The notes: generated from the sequence alone by a model not told the origin. Counted from the first letter of the stretch, positions 50,239-59,769 are shown. The stretch is 64,000 bases of DNA from Loigolactobacillus coryniformis subsp. coryniformis KCTC 3167 = DSM 20001 (GCF_002706425.1 NZ_CP017713.1:2480001-2544000), one strand, 5' to 3'. A program made the numbers and translations.

Positions 50239-51852
50239 TTATTCCTCAATCAAAATTGCCTTAATCCCATTTCCCGCCAAAATCCGTGCCGCATTATACG
50301 GGTTGAGGCCTTTGCGGAAGGTGATATAAACTGGTCGATCAGTCGGAATTTCATCTAGCCGATCACGCAATTGGCTTAACGGAATATTTTTAGTGGCGCT
50401 GATCGTGCCGACCGACGGCTTGTCAGCCTCACGAATATCTAAGAAAAATGCTGTCGCCAATTCAGTAGCCGATATTGCTGCAGCTTTGATGGTCAGAGCT
50501 TTACGTTCCAATTGATTGATCGCCACATAACCCGCTGTATTGATGGGATCGCGGGTCGTTGAATATGGCGGTGAGTACGGTAACTCGAGATCCGGCAGAT
50601 CGTACACTGATAATTTACCGGTGATCGCCGTTGATAGCTCGCCGATCCGCTGAGCGACGCCGCGTTCACCGACGGCTTGTGCGCCTAAAATTTTGCCTGT
50701 TTTAGCTGCAAATATCAACTTTAAATTCAGTCGTTTAGCACCTGGATAAAAGTGAGCATGATCAAACGGCGTGATCAAAATCGTTTTATAATCCGTGATA
50801 CCAGCCGCTTTAAGCATATGCTCGGTGTAACCGACAAAACTAGCCGTCAGATCAAAGATTTTAGCGATCCCAGTCCCAATAAAGCCACGATAAGTCCAAT
50901 CTGCCCCATTGATGATATCGGCAAGCAAATGGCCTTGGCGATTGGCTGCACTGGATAACATGCTTGGTGTTGACAGTCCGGTAATATAACTAGTTGTTTC
51001 GATCACATCACCGATTGCGTAAATATCGGGGAGATTGGTTGCTAAGCGTTCATCCACCACGATATGCTGATCCGCCGCCAGGTCAATACCAGCAGCGGCT
51101 GCTAGTTCACTATTAGGCTGCACCCCGGTGGCAAAGATCAGCATGTCGGTTGCCAACTTTGTCCCGTCCGCTAAATGCAGTGTTTTACCACCAGCACTTA
51201 TTTCAGCAATCGTTTGCTGCAAAATTAATTTGATTCCCTTTTGTGTAAGCTGTGTTGCGATCAATTCAGCTAATTCAGGATCATAGGGAAAGGCTACCTG
51301 CGGCAGTTGATCGATCACCGTGACCGTTATCCCCCGCTGGCACAGGTTTTCCGCAATTTCCAAGCCTGCTGGACCAGCACCGACAACGGTAGCCGTTTGT
51401 GGCTGTTGCTGTTCAATAAATGACTTGATTGTGAGCGCATCAGTCACATTGCGCAAAACGCAACCATTAGCCACCGTTTCGATGCCTTTGATCGGCGGTA
51501 AACTTGCCCGACTGCCGATTGCAAGTACCAATACATCATAACTTTCCTGAAAAGTTACGCCGGTCGTCAAATTTTTGACCGTAACGGTTTTGCTAGCGGG
51601 AGTAATTTTAGTGACTTCATGTCGTACCAATACATCAATGTTGTTTTTTTGCTTCAAGATCTCCGGCGTTCGCTCGATCAACGAATCCATATCCGTGATC
51701 ACATCGCCTAAATAATAGGGTAATGCACAGCTCGCATAAGAAATATAGTCGCCACGTTCGATCAAAAGAATTTCAGTCTGTTCATTCAGCCGGCGCAAGC
51801 GGGTCGCAAATGAAGGCCCACCTGCTACGCCACCGATCACAATTACTTTCAT
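50239..51852 (-). CDS. CoA-disulfide reductase-type FAD/NAD oxidoreductase with degenerate rhodanese domain
   Basis: Protein of 537 aa. Residues 1-440 form a pyridine-nucleotide-disulfide oxidoreductase: FAD motif GGVAGGPSFATRLRR, redox Cys C42 in YASCALPYYLG, the second Rossmann motif VVGAGPAGLEIAENL, and the FAD-binding IYAIGDVIE. A rhodanese-like domain follows (about 455-537). In related fusions this domain has a catalytic Cys in YCxxGxRxY; here the line reads ITFRKGLNPY, with F512 in its place, so sulfur transfer is unlikely. The reductase half may reduce CoA disulfide, persulfides or oxygen. Confidence 0.85.
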   Translation of the reverse strand: MKVIVIGGVAGGPSFATRLRRLNEQTEILLIERGDYISYASCALPYYLGDVITDMDSLIERTPEILKQKNNIDVLVRHEVTKITPASKTVTVKNLTTGVTFQESYDVLVLAIGSRASLPPIKGIETVANGCVLRNVTDALTIKSFIEQQQPQTATVVGAGPAGLEIAENLCQRGITVTVIDQLPQVAFPYDPELAELIATQLTQKGIKLILQQTIAEISAGGKTLHLADGTKLATDMLIFATGVQPNSELAAAAGIDLAADQHIVVDERLATNLPDIYAIGDVIETTSYITGLSTPSMLSSAANRQGHLLADIINGADWTYRGFIGTGIAKIFDLTASFVGYTEHMLKAAGITDYKTILITPFDHAHFYPGAKRLNLKLIFAAKTGKILGAQAVGERGVAQRIGELSTAITGKLSVYDLPDLELPYSPPYSTTRDPINTAGYVAINQLERKALTIKAAAISATELATAFFLDIREADKPSVGTISATKNIPLSQLRDRLDEIPTDRPVYITFRKGLNPYNAARILAGNGIKAILIEE

Positions 51853-51939
51853 CCAATTACCCCCTTAAAGGACTTTTTACGTAGCCCCAGTTTAGCATGA
51901 ATCAAGCAGCTTTGGAAAGCGGTAACATTTATTAGTAAT

Positions 51940-52140
51940 TCATACTTCGCCGTTATCACGAAAATGATTGGCGAGCAAATTGATCCCCGTCACAATCGCA
52001 GCAACGACTAATCCGCTACCTAGCGCAATCAACCAATACCGTCTCCCTAGTACGAAAATAAAAAACAGCGCTGCAAATACGAAGATCAGTAAACCAATTA
52101 CCAGTAATTTACTTGGTTTGACCTTAGCCTTATCTGCCAT
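51940..52140 (-). CDS. Small two-pass membrane protein of unknown function
   Basis: Unrecognised protein of about 66 aa from the ATG at 52140 (MADKAKVKPSK); a longer frame from 52182 is possible. Two hydrophobic segments, LLVIGLLIFVFAALFFIFVL and LIALGSGLVVAAIVTGINLL, flank GRRYW. It overlaps the 3' end of the preceding small membrane gene by 43 bases and has no clear ribosome-binding site, so coupling is likely. The two may form a pair. Confidence 0.6.
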   Translation of the reverse strand: MADKAKVKPSKLLVIGLLIFVFAALFFIFVLGRRYWLIALGSGLVVAAIVTGINLLANHFRDNGEV

Positions 52141-52358
52141 CGGCGCACTGACTGGACTGACAAAATAAGCGTTGTCCAACAACCAACCACCAACGCCAAA
52201 AACAGCATATTATTGTAGGCAAACACACGCAAAAACGGTGTGCCTTTGAAAAGTTGCACCATTAATACAAGTAAGATAAAGCTATTTTCCACCAGAAAAG
52301 CAACCCGGAGATTTTTTAAACTACGCACGATCAGCCGTTCATCAGTTATTTTTTTCAT
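52098..52358 (-). CDS. Small two-pass membrane protein of unknown function
   Basis: Protein of 86 aa starting at 52358, with AAGGAG 9 bases upstream. It has a charged N terminus (MKKITDERLIVRSLKNLR) and two hydrophobic segments around VENSFILLVLMVQLF and NNMLFLALVVGCWTTLILSV. This arrangement resembles small membrane proteins that in Firmicutes often follow an XRE-type regulator; here such a gene is absent, and the upstream side is an IS3 fragment, so it may have been lost. Function unknown. Confidence 0.65.
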   Translation of the reverse strand: MKKITDERLIVRSLKNLRVAFLVENSFILLVLMVQLFKGTPFLRVFAYNNMLFLALVVGCWTTLILSVQSVRRWQIRLRSNQVNYW

Positions 52359-52382
52359 CCCGTTCATCTCCTTGATTTTGCG

Positions 52383-52735
52383 GTTAAACCGCTAAAAGAG
52401 GCGCTGGCACGAATACCTACGCTCGGTTACCGAACGACGATTCACACAGATCAAGGTTTCAATATCAGAACCGAGTATGGCAAAAGGTGCTAAAGAAACA
52501 CAGAGTGGATCAAAGTATGTCTCGTAAGGCAACTTACCTTGATAGTGCAGCCATGGAATCATTCTTCCATATCATGAAAGCTGAAGTTATGGACGAAGAT
52601 TTTGATACTAAAGAATCTTTGATTCAAGCAATGACAGAGTGGATTAATTTTTACAATCATCGTCGCATTAAGATAAAATTAAACGGCCAGTCTCCAGTAA
52701 AATACCGAAAACTAGCCGTTCAACAAGCAGTTTAA
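52383..52735 (+). pseudogene. IS3-family OrfB transposase, 3' fragment
   Basis: C-terminal part of an IS3-type OrfB. HTDQGFQYQN is readable only if one missing T is restored near 52463. After that VWQKVLKKHRVDQSMSRKATYLDSAAMESFFH (with the Glu) and EWINFYNHRRIKIKLNGQSPVKY are in frame. No 5' part and no ends were found. Confidence 0.85.
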
Positions 52736-52804
52736 AAAATGTCCAACTTTAAGGGTTCACTTCATGGTCACACCTACTTAGTTGGAACTAATCAAATTAA
52801 GCCA

Positions 52805-54112
52805 CTATTCCATATTCAAGATCCACATGAACCCTAAGAAAACAAAAAACAGCACGTACATCAGCGGATGCACTTCTTTACCGTGCTTAGCAGCGATCAT
52901 TGTGATCGGATACGTGATGAAGCCAAGCGCAATCCCGTCAGAGATGCTATAAGTCAACGGCATGCCGATCACGATCAAAAACGACGGAATGGCAATTTCC
53001 ATTTTATCCCAGGAAATGTACTTCAACGATTGCGCCATCAGCACACCTACAATAATCAAAGCTGGAGCGGTAACTTGGTTAGTGACGACCGCCAACAATG
53101 GCGAGAAGAACATGCCTAAAATGAAGAATACACCGGTAACGACTGCCGTCAAACCTGAGCGACCGCCAACGGCGATCCCAGCTGAAGATTCGACATAAGC
53201 GCCAACTGGGGAAGTCCCAAAGATTGAACCAGCTAACATAGCAGTTGAATCAGACATCAAAGCCTTGCCGACCCGCGGCATTTTGTTATCCTTCATAAAG
53301 CCAGCTTGTTGGGCTAACCCAACTAACGTGCCCGCAGTATCAAAGAAAGTCACCAACAGGAAGGTTAGGACAACGACCCATAACTGAATAGTATTGATAT
53401 CACCAATATGCATGACACCAACACCAAAAGTTGGTGCCAAGCTAGGTGCACTGGCGATCCAGTGACTAGGCATTGGAATCAAACCAGTGAGCAAGCCTAA
53501 GATCACTGATAAAACCATCCCAATAAAGATACCGCCGGGTACCTTTTTGACCATTAAGATCGCAGTTACTAGCAAGCCAAAAACGGTCAACCAAGTGGTG
53601 CCGGTAAATGAGCCTAAGCCAATCAGCGTCGATTTGTTAGCGACGATCAAGCCGCCGTTGGTTAGGCCCAGAAACGCGATAAATAGGCCGATCCCACTAG
53701 AAATCGCATATTTCAAATCACTAGGAATCGCATCAATGATCAACTCACGCAGTTTGAAGATCGTGATCACCATGAAAATCAACGAAGCCACGAACACACC
53801 GGCTAAAGCCGTTTGCCACGGTACTTTCATTCCAATAACCACTGAATAAGCGAAAAAGGCATTGATCCCTAACGCTGGTGCCGTGGCAATTGGGTATTTA
53901 GCTAATATGCCCATCAGCAAGCAGCCTAGTGCACTGGCTAAAGCCGTCGCCGTAAATACTGCCCCTTTATTCATCCCTGAAGCGCCAAGCACGCTAGGAT
54001 TAACAAATAATATATAGGCCATTGAAATGAATGTGGTAAAACCGGCTAAAATTTCCCGCCGGACTGTTGTATTTAACTCATCTAACTGAAAATACTTTTT
54101 AATCGCTGTCAC
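52805..54112 (-). CDS. NCS2 purine permease (AzgA/PbuG group)
   Basis: Membrane transporter of 435 aa with about 12-14 segments, taking up guanine, hypoxanthine or adenine with protons. The AzgA-branch marks are REILAGFTTFISMAYILFVNP at the N terminus, APALGINAFFAYSVV, FFDTAGTLVGLAQQAG and GTSPVGAYVESSAGIAVGGRSG. The upstream region to 54350 shows no purine riboswitch. Monocistronic. Confidence 0.92.
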   Translation of the reverse strand: MTAIKKYFQLDELNTTVRREILAGFTTFISMAYILFVNPSVLGASGMNKGAVFTATALASALGCLLMGILAKYPIATAPALGINAFFAYSVVIGMKVPWQTALAGVFVASLIFMVITIFKLRELIIDAIPSDLKYAISSGIGLFIAFLGLTNGGLIVANKSTLIGLGSFTGTTWLTVFGLLVTAILMVKKVPGGIFIGMVLSVILGLLTGLIPMPSHWIASAPSLAPTFGVGVMHIGDINTIQLWVVVLTFLLVTFFDTAGTLVGLAQQAGFMKDNKMPRVGKALMSDSTAMLAGSIFGTSPVGAYVESSAGIAVGGRSGLTAVVTGVFFILGMFFSPLLAVVTNQVTAPALIIVGVLMAQSLKYISWDKMEIAIPSFLIVIGMPLTYSISDGIALGFITYPITMIAAKHGKEVHPLMYVLFFVFLGFMWILNME

Positions 54113-54383
54113 TAAGCCATCCCATCTCTCTTATTATAATCACAACAAGCTAAATCATATAATAGCATTTTCTGAAAGTAAATAGCTAGCTGCCTGAAAA
54201 ATGATTTTCTCCGCATCATTACCAGTATGAACCGCTAAATTTGCAAGACTTAAAATCAATTAAGGCAACTGCACAACCAATATTAGGCCAACTAACGAAT
54301 CAGACATTCTTACATCAAAATATAAAGCGCTTTCTAAAAACTGCAGTATAATGAGTTTAGTTTTAAGGGAAGAAGGATGGCAA

Positions 54384-55580
54384 ATGGCCAAAATTTTATG
54401 TGTTTTATATCCAGATCCAGTTGATGGCTACCCAACCGAGTATGCACGCGATTCAGTACCTAAAATCACGCACTATCCCGATGGCAGCACCGTTCCTACT
54501 CCAAGTGCAATCGACTTTACACCAGGACAGCTATTAGGTAGTGTTTCTGGCGAACTGGGATTACGCAAATTTCTTGAAGCGCAAGGTCATGAATTGATCG
54601 TAACTTCGGATAAGGAAGGTCCCGATTCTGTTTTCGAACGTGAACTACCTGATGCCGATGTTGTGATTTCCCAACCGTTCTGGCCAGCTTATCTAACTGC
54701 CGAACGAATCGCTAAAGCTAAGAAATTAAAGTTAGCGATCACTGCCGGCATTGGTTCTGATCATGTAGATCTTAACGCTGCTAACGAACACAATATTACG
54801 GTTGCTGAAGTCACCTATAGCAATAGCATCAGTGTAGCTGAACACGACGTAATGCAGGTTCTAGCGTTAGTCCGCAACTTTGTACCTGCTCATGATGTAA
54901 TTCGTTCTGGCGGCTGGAACATCGCTGATATTGTTGAACATGCTTATGACCTAGAAGGAATGACCGTTGGTGTCGTTGGTGCTGGTCGAATTGGCCAAGC
55001 AGTGCTTAAGCGGCTCAAACCGTTTGATGTTAAACTGTTCTACACTAAGCGCCATCAATTATCTGCTGAACTAGAACAAGAATTAGGTGCAACTTACATT
55101 AAAGATGTGCACGAATTAGCTCAAAAGATGGACGTCGTGGTCCTATGTCCACCATTGCATAGTGAAACCTATCATATGTTCGACACTGATATGATCAGCT
55201 CAATGAAGCGTGGCGCTTATATTGTCAATGATAGTCGCGGTGAATTAGTCGATCGTGACGCAATTGTCGCAGCATTGAAATCTGGTCAATTAGCTGGTTA
55301 TGCGGGCGATGTCTGGTACCCACAACCGGCGCCAGCAGATCATCCTTGGCGCACAATGCCATATGAGGCAATGACACCCCATATGTCAGGCACCACACTT
55401 TCAGCTCAGGCGCGTTATGCCGCTGGAACACGTGAAATTCTGGAAGACTTTCTAGCGAATAAACCCATTCGCCCAGAATATTTGATTGCGGAAGGCGGTC
55501 ATTTGGCTGGCACCGGTGCAAAGGCCTATACAGTCAAAAAAGGCCAAGACACTCCCGGTAGCGGCCATCGGGAAGCTTGA
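54384..55580 (+). CDS. fdh: NAD-dependent formate dehydrogenase
   Basis: D-2-hydroxyacid-dehydrogenase-fold enzyme of 398 aa oxidising formate to CO2 with NAD. FDH-specific features are the N-terminal YPDPVDGYP, ITAGIGSDHVDL, EVTYSNSISVAEHDVMQ, RSGGWNIAD, the Rossmann VGVVGAGRIGQAV, YIVNDSRGELVDRDA (catalytic Arg) and PAPADHPWRTMP with the catalytic His, then MTPHMSGTTLSAQARYA. I use the ATG at 54384, with AAGGA at 54373-54377; an upstream ATG at 54351 lacks a site. A partial cre-like core, AAAGCGCTTTC, lies at 54324-54334. It would supply NADH or remove formate made by pyruvate formate-lyase. Confidence 0.93.
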   Translation: MAKILCVLYPDPVDGYPTEYARDSVPKITHYPDGSTVPTPSAIDFTPGQLLGSVSGELGLRKFLEAQGHELIVTSDKEGPDSVFERELPDADVVISQPFWPAYLTAERIAKAKKLKLAITAGIGSDHVDLNAANEHNITVAEVTYSNSISVAEHDVMQVLALVRNFVPAHDVIRSGGWNIADIVEHAYDLEGMTVGVVGAGRIGQAVLKRLKPFDVKLFYTKRHQLSAELEQELGATYIKDVHELAQKMDVVVLCPPLHSETYHMFDTDMISSMKRGAYIVNDSRGELVDRDAIVAALKSGQLAGYAGDVWYPQPAPADHPWRTMPYEAMTPHMSGTTLSAQARYAAGTREILEDFLANKPIRPEYLIAEGGHLAGTGAKAYTVKKGQDTPGSGHREA

Positions 55581-55598
55581 CCTAAAAAAATACAACTA

Positions 55599-55655
55599 AA
55601 AAATACCCTATAATCGTTAGACCAACCAGCCTAATGATCGTAGAGTATTTTTTAT
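55599..55655. terminator. Bidirectional terminator between convergent genes
   Basis: AAATACCCTA...ATCGTTAG pairs imperfectly with CTAATGATCGTAGAGTATTTTTT, with A and T runs on the two sides. Confidence 0.8.
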
Positions 55656-55664
55656 ACCGACTAA

Positions 55665-56531
55665 CTACAATTTACCACCAAAAACTGGGAAACTGCTGGC
55701 AGCGCCGTAGTCTAATGGCTTAACTTGATGTAAAACTGCCATATCAGCTTCAGTGATCGTAAAGTTCAGCTCAGCATTAGCCTGCATATGTGCCGGATTC
55801 GTTGTCTTCGGCAAAACAACCGTTCCTAATTGCCAAGCATAGCGAATCGAAAGCTGCGCCATACTGACCTGATATTTGGCCGCCATCTGCTTGATCGTCT
55901 CATTTTGCAAAGCTAACCCATGGGCGATTGGTGAAAAAGCTTCAACGATGATGCCATTATCACGAGAATAATCGATCAATGTTTGCGGTGTCGCACCGAT
56001 GTGAACCAAAATCTGATTGACCATTGGTTTAGTGGTACCATTGACAATCAAATTATCGAGGTCAGGCTTTTGAAAACTAGAAACGCCGATTGCCCGTAAT
56101 TTACCAGCCTGCATAGCCGCTTCCAACGCACGCCAAGTTTCTAAATTACCGGTAAAATGGCGCTCGTCTGATTGGTTAACTTCTGCCCAAGGTTGCGGAT
56201 TGTGAATGATCATCATATCTAAATAATCCAAGCCCATTTTGCTTAAAGTCACATCGATCGACTTTTTGGCCGTGGCATAATCTTTAATTTCAGCGGCAAT
56301 CTTCGAATTAACGAAAATTTGTTCACGTTTAATACCAGATGTCCGGATACCTTCACCAACACCACGTTCATTACCATAAGCTTGTGCGGTATCAATATGT
56401 CGATAACCGATTTCAAGCGCCTGGCGAACTGCAGTACCAACTTGATCATCCGCAATTTCCCAAGTTCCAAGCGCCAAGCGCGGTATTTTTACCCCGTTAC
56501 TTAACTCGTAGGTTTCAGCAAATAGATTCAT
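55665..56531 (-). CDS. Aldo/keto reductase
   Basis: NADPH-dependent (beta/alpha)8 reductase of 288 aa. The tetrad is visible: Asp and Tyr in HIDTAQAYGNE, Lys in VNSKIA, His in MIIHNPQPW. It reduces aldehydes or ketones, or acts on 2,5-diketo-gluconate-like substrates; which is not determinable. The start is the ATG at 56531 with GGGGA upstream; an extension to 56600 overlaps the SDR gene and is not needed. It is co-transcribed with the SDR gene 31 bases upstream. Confidence 0.9.
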   Translation of the reverse strand: MNLFAETYELSNGVKIPRLALGTWEIADDQVGTAVRQALEIGYRHIDTAQAYGNERGVGEGIRTSGIKREQIFVNSKIAAEIKDYATAKKSIDVTLSKMGLDYLDMMIIHNPQPWAEVNQSDERHFTGNLETWRALEAAMQAGKLRAIGVSSFQKPDLDNLIVNGTTKPMVNQILVHIGATPQTLIDYSRDNGIIVEAFSPIAHGLALQNETIKQMAAKYQVSMAQLSIRYAWQLGTVVLPKTTNPAHMQANAELNFTITEADMAVLHQVKPLDYGAASSFPVFGGKL

Positions 56532-56562
56532 TACTTTTTCCCCATTTCTCAATTCGGTTGCT

Positions 56563-57312
56563 TTAAACCTCTTGACCAGTTGGCCGAATAACCATTTCAT
56601 TGACTGCCATATTAGCTGGTGTATTGATCACAAACGCGACTGCCCGGGCAATCTCATCAGCCTCTAAGACCAGCATATTCGCACCAGGCTGTTGCATTGC
56701 CGCTTCTAAACCAGTGCGTACTTCAGCATTATTGATTGAATTGAACAACTCTGTTTTGACAGAACCCGGAGCAATAACCGTCGTTTTAATATTATTTTGC
56801 CGCTCCTCTTGCCGCAATCCTTCCATGATCGCCCGCACAGCGTATTTGGTGCCAGAATAAGCCGCATAACCAGGTAAAACTTCATAGCCTAATACAGAGG
56901 ATGTGGTGATAATGTGCCCACTTTTTTGTTTGCGCATTATTGGTAATACCGCATTAATGCCGTTTAAAACGCCATTAACATTGATATCTAGCATCTGTTG
57001 CCATTCTTGCTGGGCACCTTGATTCAGATTGTTGACCGGCATGATGCCAGCGTTATTGAAAAGAACATCGATACGCCCATATTCTGCCAATGTACCAGTG
57101 ATTACTGCTTGAACGTCCGCTGCCTTAGTTACATCAGCTGTAAATACTTTGATCGTAGCCGTCGGATTTTGTGCTTGAATTGCCGTCAAACGATCTAAAC
57201 GACGAGCAGCTAGGCTAAGTTTGGCGCCTTGACTAGCTAATAAATTGGCAGTGGCTGCACCAATGCCACTAGAAGCACCCATGATCACAACCACTTTACC
57301 TTTCATACTCAT
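56563..57312 (-). CDS. Short-chain dehydrogenase/reductase
   Basis: Classical SDR of 249 aa using NAD(P)H. TGxxxGxG appears as GASSGIGAA near residue 13, with AARRLDR (basic residues after strand 2, favouring NADP), NNAGI for the active-site Asn region, Ser in TTSSVLGYE and YSGTK with the catalytic Tyr/Lys. It begins one base after the stop of the broken acetyltransferase, so the three genes were one transcript. Substrate unknown. Confidence 0.9.
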   Translation of the reverse strand: MSMKGKVVVIMGASSGIGAATANLLASQGAKLSLAARRLDRLTAIQAQNPTATIKVFTADVTKAADVQAVITGTLAEYGRIDVLFNNAGIMPVNNLNQGAQQEWQQMLDINVNGVLNGINAVLPIMRKQKSGHIITTSSVLGYEVLPGYAAYSGTKYAVRAIMEGLRQEERQNNIKTTVIAPGSVKTELFNSINNAEVRTGLEAAMQQPGANMLVLEADEIARAVAFVINTPANMAVNEMVIRPTGQEV

Positions 57313-57313
57313 A

Positions 57314-57856
57314 TTAATCTTGCTCCTTATCTTTAATTATTTTAATCATTCTAGCCGGCACACCTGCAACAACCCTATTAGCCGCAACATTACGTGTAAC
57401 GACAGCACCGGCAGCAACGATCGCATTGACACCGATCGTCACTCCTGGCGTCACCGTGACGTTGGCACCTAACCAAGCATTGTCGTGAATATAAACTGGT
57501 TGTAACTCTAGATTACGCCGCTCGGCTGGTTCTATACGATGATTGACCGATGCAATTGTGACGTTAGGGCCAATCAGCACGTGATCACCAATATAAATAC
57601 CACCGAGATCGGTAAACATTGAACCACTATTGATAAACACTTGTTTACCAATGTGTAAGTTGCGTCCAAAATCAGTCCAAAATGGCAAACGAATCTCCGT
57701 TGTGGGATCGATCCGTTCATTGGTGATTTGACTGACTAAAGCGTTAATTTCACTTTGACTATGTGCCCCAGTATTTAATGCTTGTACTAGCTGTTGATTT
57801 CGTGCATTAACAGCTTCAACTTAATCATAAGCAGCTGTGCCCAGATCCATTTTCAT
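57314..57856 (-). pseudogene. Hexapeptide-repeat O-acetyltransferase with an early stop
   Basis: Left-handed beta-helix acetyltransferase resembling the maltose/galactoside O-acetyltransferases. From the ATG at 57856 (AGAGGTGATGATGAA in front) the frame reads MKMDLGTAAYD and then hits TAA at codon 12 (57823-57821), after which the sequence continues in frame for 169 codons: VEAVNARNQQL, ERIDPTTEIRLPFWTDFG, IGPNVTIASVNHRI, DNAWLGANVTVTPGVTIG, VVAGVPARMIK. One base change would explain the stop. A shortened protein from an internal TTG at 57688 would lack the N-terminal region. Confidence 0.8.
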
Positions 57857-57879
57857 TTCATCATCACCTCTATAAAAAT

Positions 57880-59480
57880 GGTACTGTCAAACGTACCTCG
57901 TTTTTGTTATTAATTTCCGAATATTAAAAAACACCCGAACGTCTTTTTCTGGTATTCTTGGTGTGCGAACAACAAGAAAATCCAGAAAGAAGGATTCGAG
58001 TGCATACACCATTAATAGCCTATTTAGTTCTAATAATCAAGCTCCAAAGACAAATTATTTTGATCCTTTTAGCTCAGTTGGCTGAGATCTTTGATCATTC
58101 ACGGCTGCCAAGCGCTGATAAACCGGTATTCAAGCGTTTTAACCAATTTCAGGTCGATGAGAAAGTCCCACTACTTCAAGCTGATATCGGTTCTGAAGCC
58201 CTCGACTACCAGCAGTTGATCGCTGAGTCGCTTGAAAAGAACGGTAAGCCGATACTGCCAGTCAGGCGGCGTAAACCAATCAGCTTTGCGGCGCAAGACT
58301 GTCCGCGGTGCTCGGCACCACAGGACTATCTTTACGCCAATAACGGTGCTGGCGGTCAGCTACGGTGCAAGGTCTGTCAGTTCAAGTTTCAAGATGGTCA
58401 CGCCGAGAAGAATAAGACGGTCGCTTTACGTTGTCCTTATTGCCAGAATCGCCTGAGTATTCACAACCGTCGGACCAAGTTCGACGTCTGGTGTTGTTAC
58501 AACGATAAGTGCGCTTTTCGCCTTGGTGCGATCGCCGCAATGTCACCGGCTGAAGTCGCTGACTTCAACGTCCATCCAACTGCCCACAAGGTGCGCTACA
58601 CTTGGCGAACCTACAACTTTGAACTTAAAGGCATTGCGCCAGAATCGCCGATCCAAGCACCGGTAGACCTCGATCGGATTCAAGCCAGCCCTGAAGTGCT
58701 GGGCTTGGTGCTGACCTATCACATCAACTATGGTCTGTCAGCGCGGCGAACCGCGGCGATCATGTACGATATCCATGGCGTTAAAATCTCACACCAGACA
58801 ATCCATAACTACGAAATGGCGGTAGCCGCTGTTGTCCGGCCTTTCTGGGCGAATTATCCTTACGCACTGTCCGATCAGATTGTTGGTGACGAGACTTACG
58901 TGCGCGTGAAAGACAAGTGGCACTATATCTTCTACTTCTACGACGCCAAGTGTAAGCTCATTCTCGCCGACTACGTGACCCCTAATCGCACAACCGAATC
59001 AGCGGTCATTGCGATCAACCAAGTCCTCCAAAAGATGCCTCAGATCCCTGAGAAGCTTAACTTCGTCGTTGACGCGAATCCGATCTACCAAGTTGCCCAG
59101 ATCTATTTTGCACAACAGGGCATCAAGTTTGGCATTCACCAGGTTGTTGGTCTTGAAAACAAAGATGAGATCAGTCGTGAGTACCGCTTCTTAAAGCAAA
59201 CCATTGAGCGCTTGAATCGTTCCTACAAAGAAAATTATCGTTCCAGTACCGGCTTTGGCTCTGCCACAGGTTCAGCGAGTTACACGGCACTTTATTCAGC
59301 GGCCTATAACTTCTTGCGGCCTCATGAAGCACTGCATTACCGCATTCCTGTTGAGTTACCACAACTCAAACCGTTTGAACGAATGCCGGACAAATGGCTG
59401 GCGCTAATTGAACTAGCGCAGTCTCAATTACCAACAGCAGCCTAGATATTCTGAAAAATCAGACTAACTAAGGCTTAATT
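57880..59480 (+). mobile_element. Insertion sequence with a zinc-ribbon DDE transposase (ends approximate)
   Basis: The transposase gene at 58000-59445 occupies most of it. The ends are set by eye from the surrounding noncoding sequence; I found no convincing inverted repeats. It separates the LysR regulator from the SDR/aldo-keto reductase genes. Confidence 0.55.
58000..59445 (+). CDS. DDE transposase with N-terminal zinc ribbons
   Basis: Protein of 481 aa from the GTG at 58000, with AGAAGGA upstream. Two Cys4-like ribbons come first (CPRC...CKVC and CPYC...CCYNDKC, in the first 180 residues). A helix-turn-helix region (YGLSARRTAAIMYDIHGVKISHQTIHNYE) follows, then the integrase core with IVGDETYVRVKDKWHY (Asp), FVVDANPIYQ (Asp) and a Glu in the QTIERLNRSYKENYR region. 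It is like the IS6/IS240 group in the core, but longer; the exact IS family would need a search. Confidence 0.82.
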   Translation: MHTPLIAYLVLIIKLQRQIILILLAQLAEIFDHSRLPSADKPVFKRFNQFQVDEKVPLLQADIGSEALDYQQLIAESLEKNGKPILPVRRRKPISFAAQDCPRCSAPQDYLYANNGAGGQLRCKVCQFKFQDGHAEKNKTVALRCPYCQNRLSIHNRRTKFDVWCCYNDKCAFRLGAIAAMSPAEVADFNVHPTAHKVRYTWRTYNFELKGIAPESPIQAPVDLDRIQASPEVLGLVLTYHINYGLSARRTAAIMYDIHGVKISHQTIHNYEMAVAAVVRPFWANYPYALSDQIVGDETYVRVKDKWHYIFYFYDAKCKLILADYVTPNRTTESAVIAINQVLQKMPQIPEKLNFVVDANPIYQVAQIYFAQQGIKFGIHQVVGLENKDEISREYRFLKQTIERLNRSYKENYRSSTGFGSATGSASYTALYSAAYNFLRPHEALHYRIPVELPQLKPFERMPDKWLALIELAQSQLPTAA

Positions 59481-59769
59481 TGTGTACCCTAGAACACATA
59501 AAATAGGCAAGATCCAGTGAGAAGCAACACCTGAATTAAGTTCGATTCATCCGTGAACGGTGATTCCATATATTAATCGTCATCCCCCTTGAACATCCGG
59601 TTTTGAACTTGGGTTTCATGGAACTTTAGACGTTACCATAAAAATTAGTAATTAAGTCGCACTTAACAATTGACTCTAGTATAAAGACTCACTATTATAA
59701 TGTTAAATACTTATTAAACACCATTATCGATAACTTTTAATTATAGTTAAATATTATTGGAGGTTTGCT
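59446..59769. other. Stretch without a recognisable gene
   Basis: AT-rich region between the insertion sequence and the LysR gene. It should hold the LysR promoter and any operator shared with the former divergent neighbours, but I see no clear element. Confidence 0.5.

Noticed and set aside
54113-54350. Purine riboswitch in front of the NCS2 permease
   Set aside because: I looked for the conserved loops of the purine aptamer on the minus strand and saw none; no terminator/antiterminator pair is evident.
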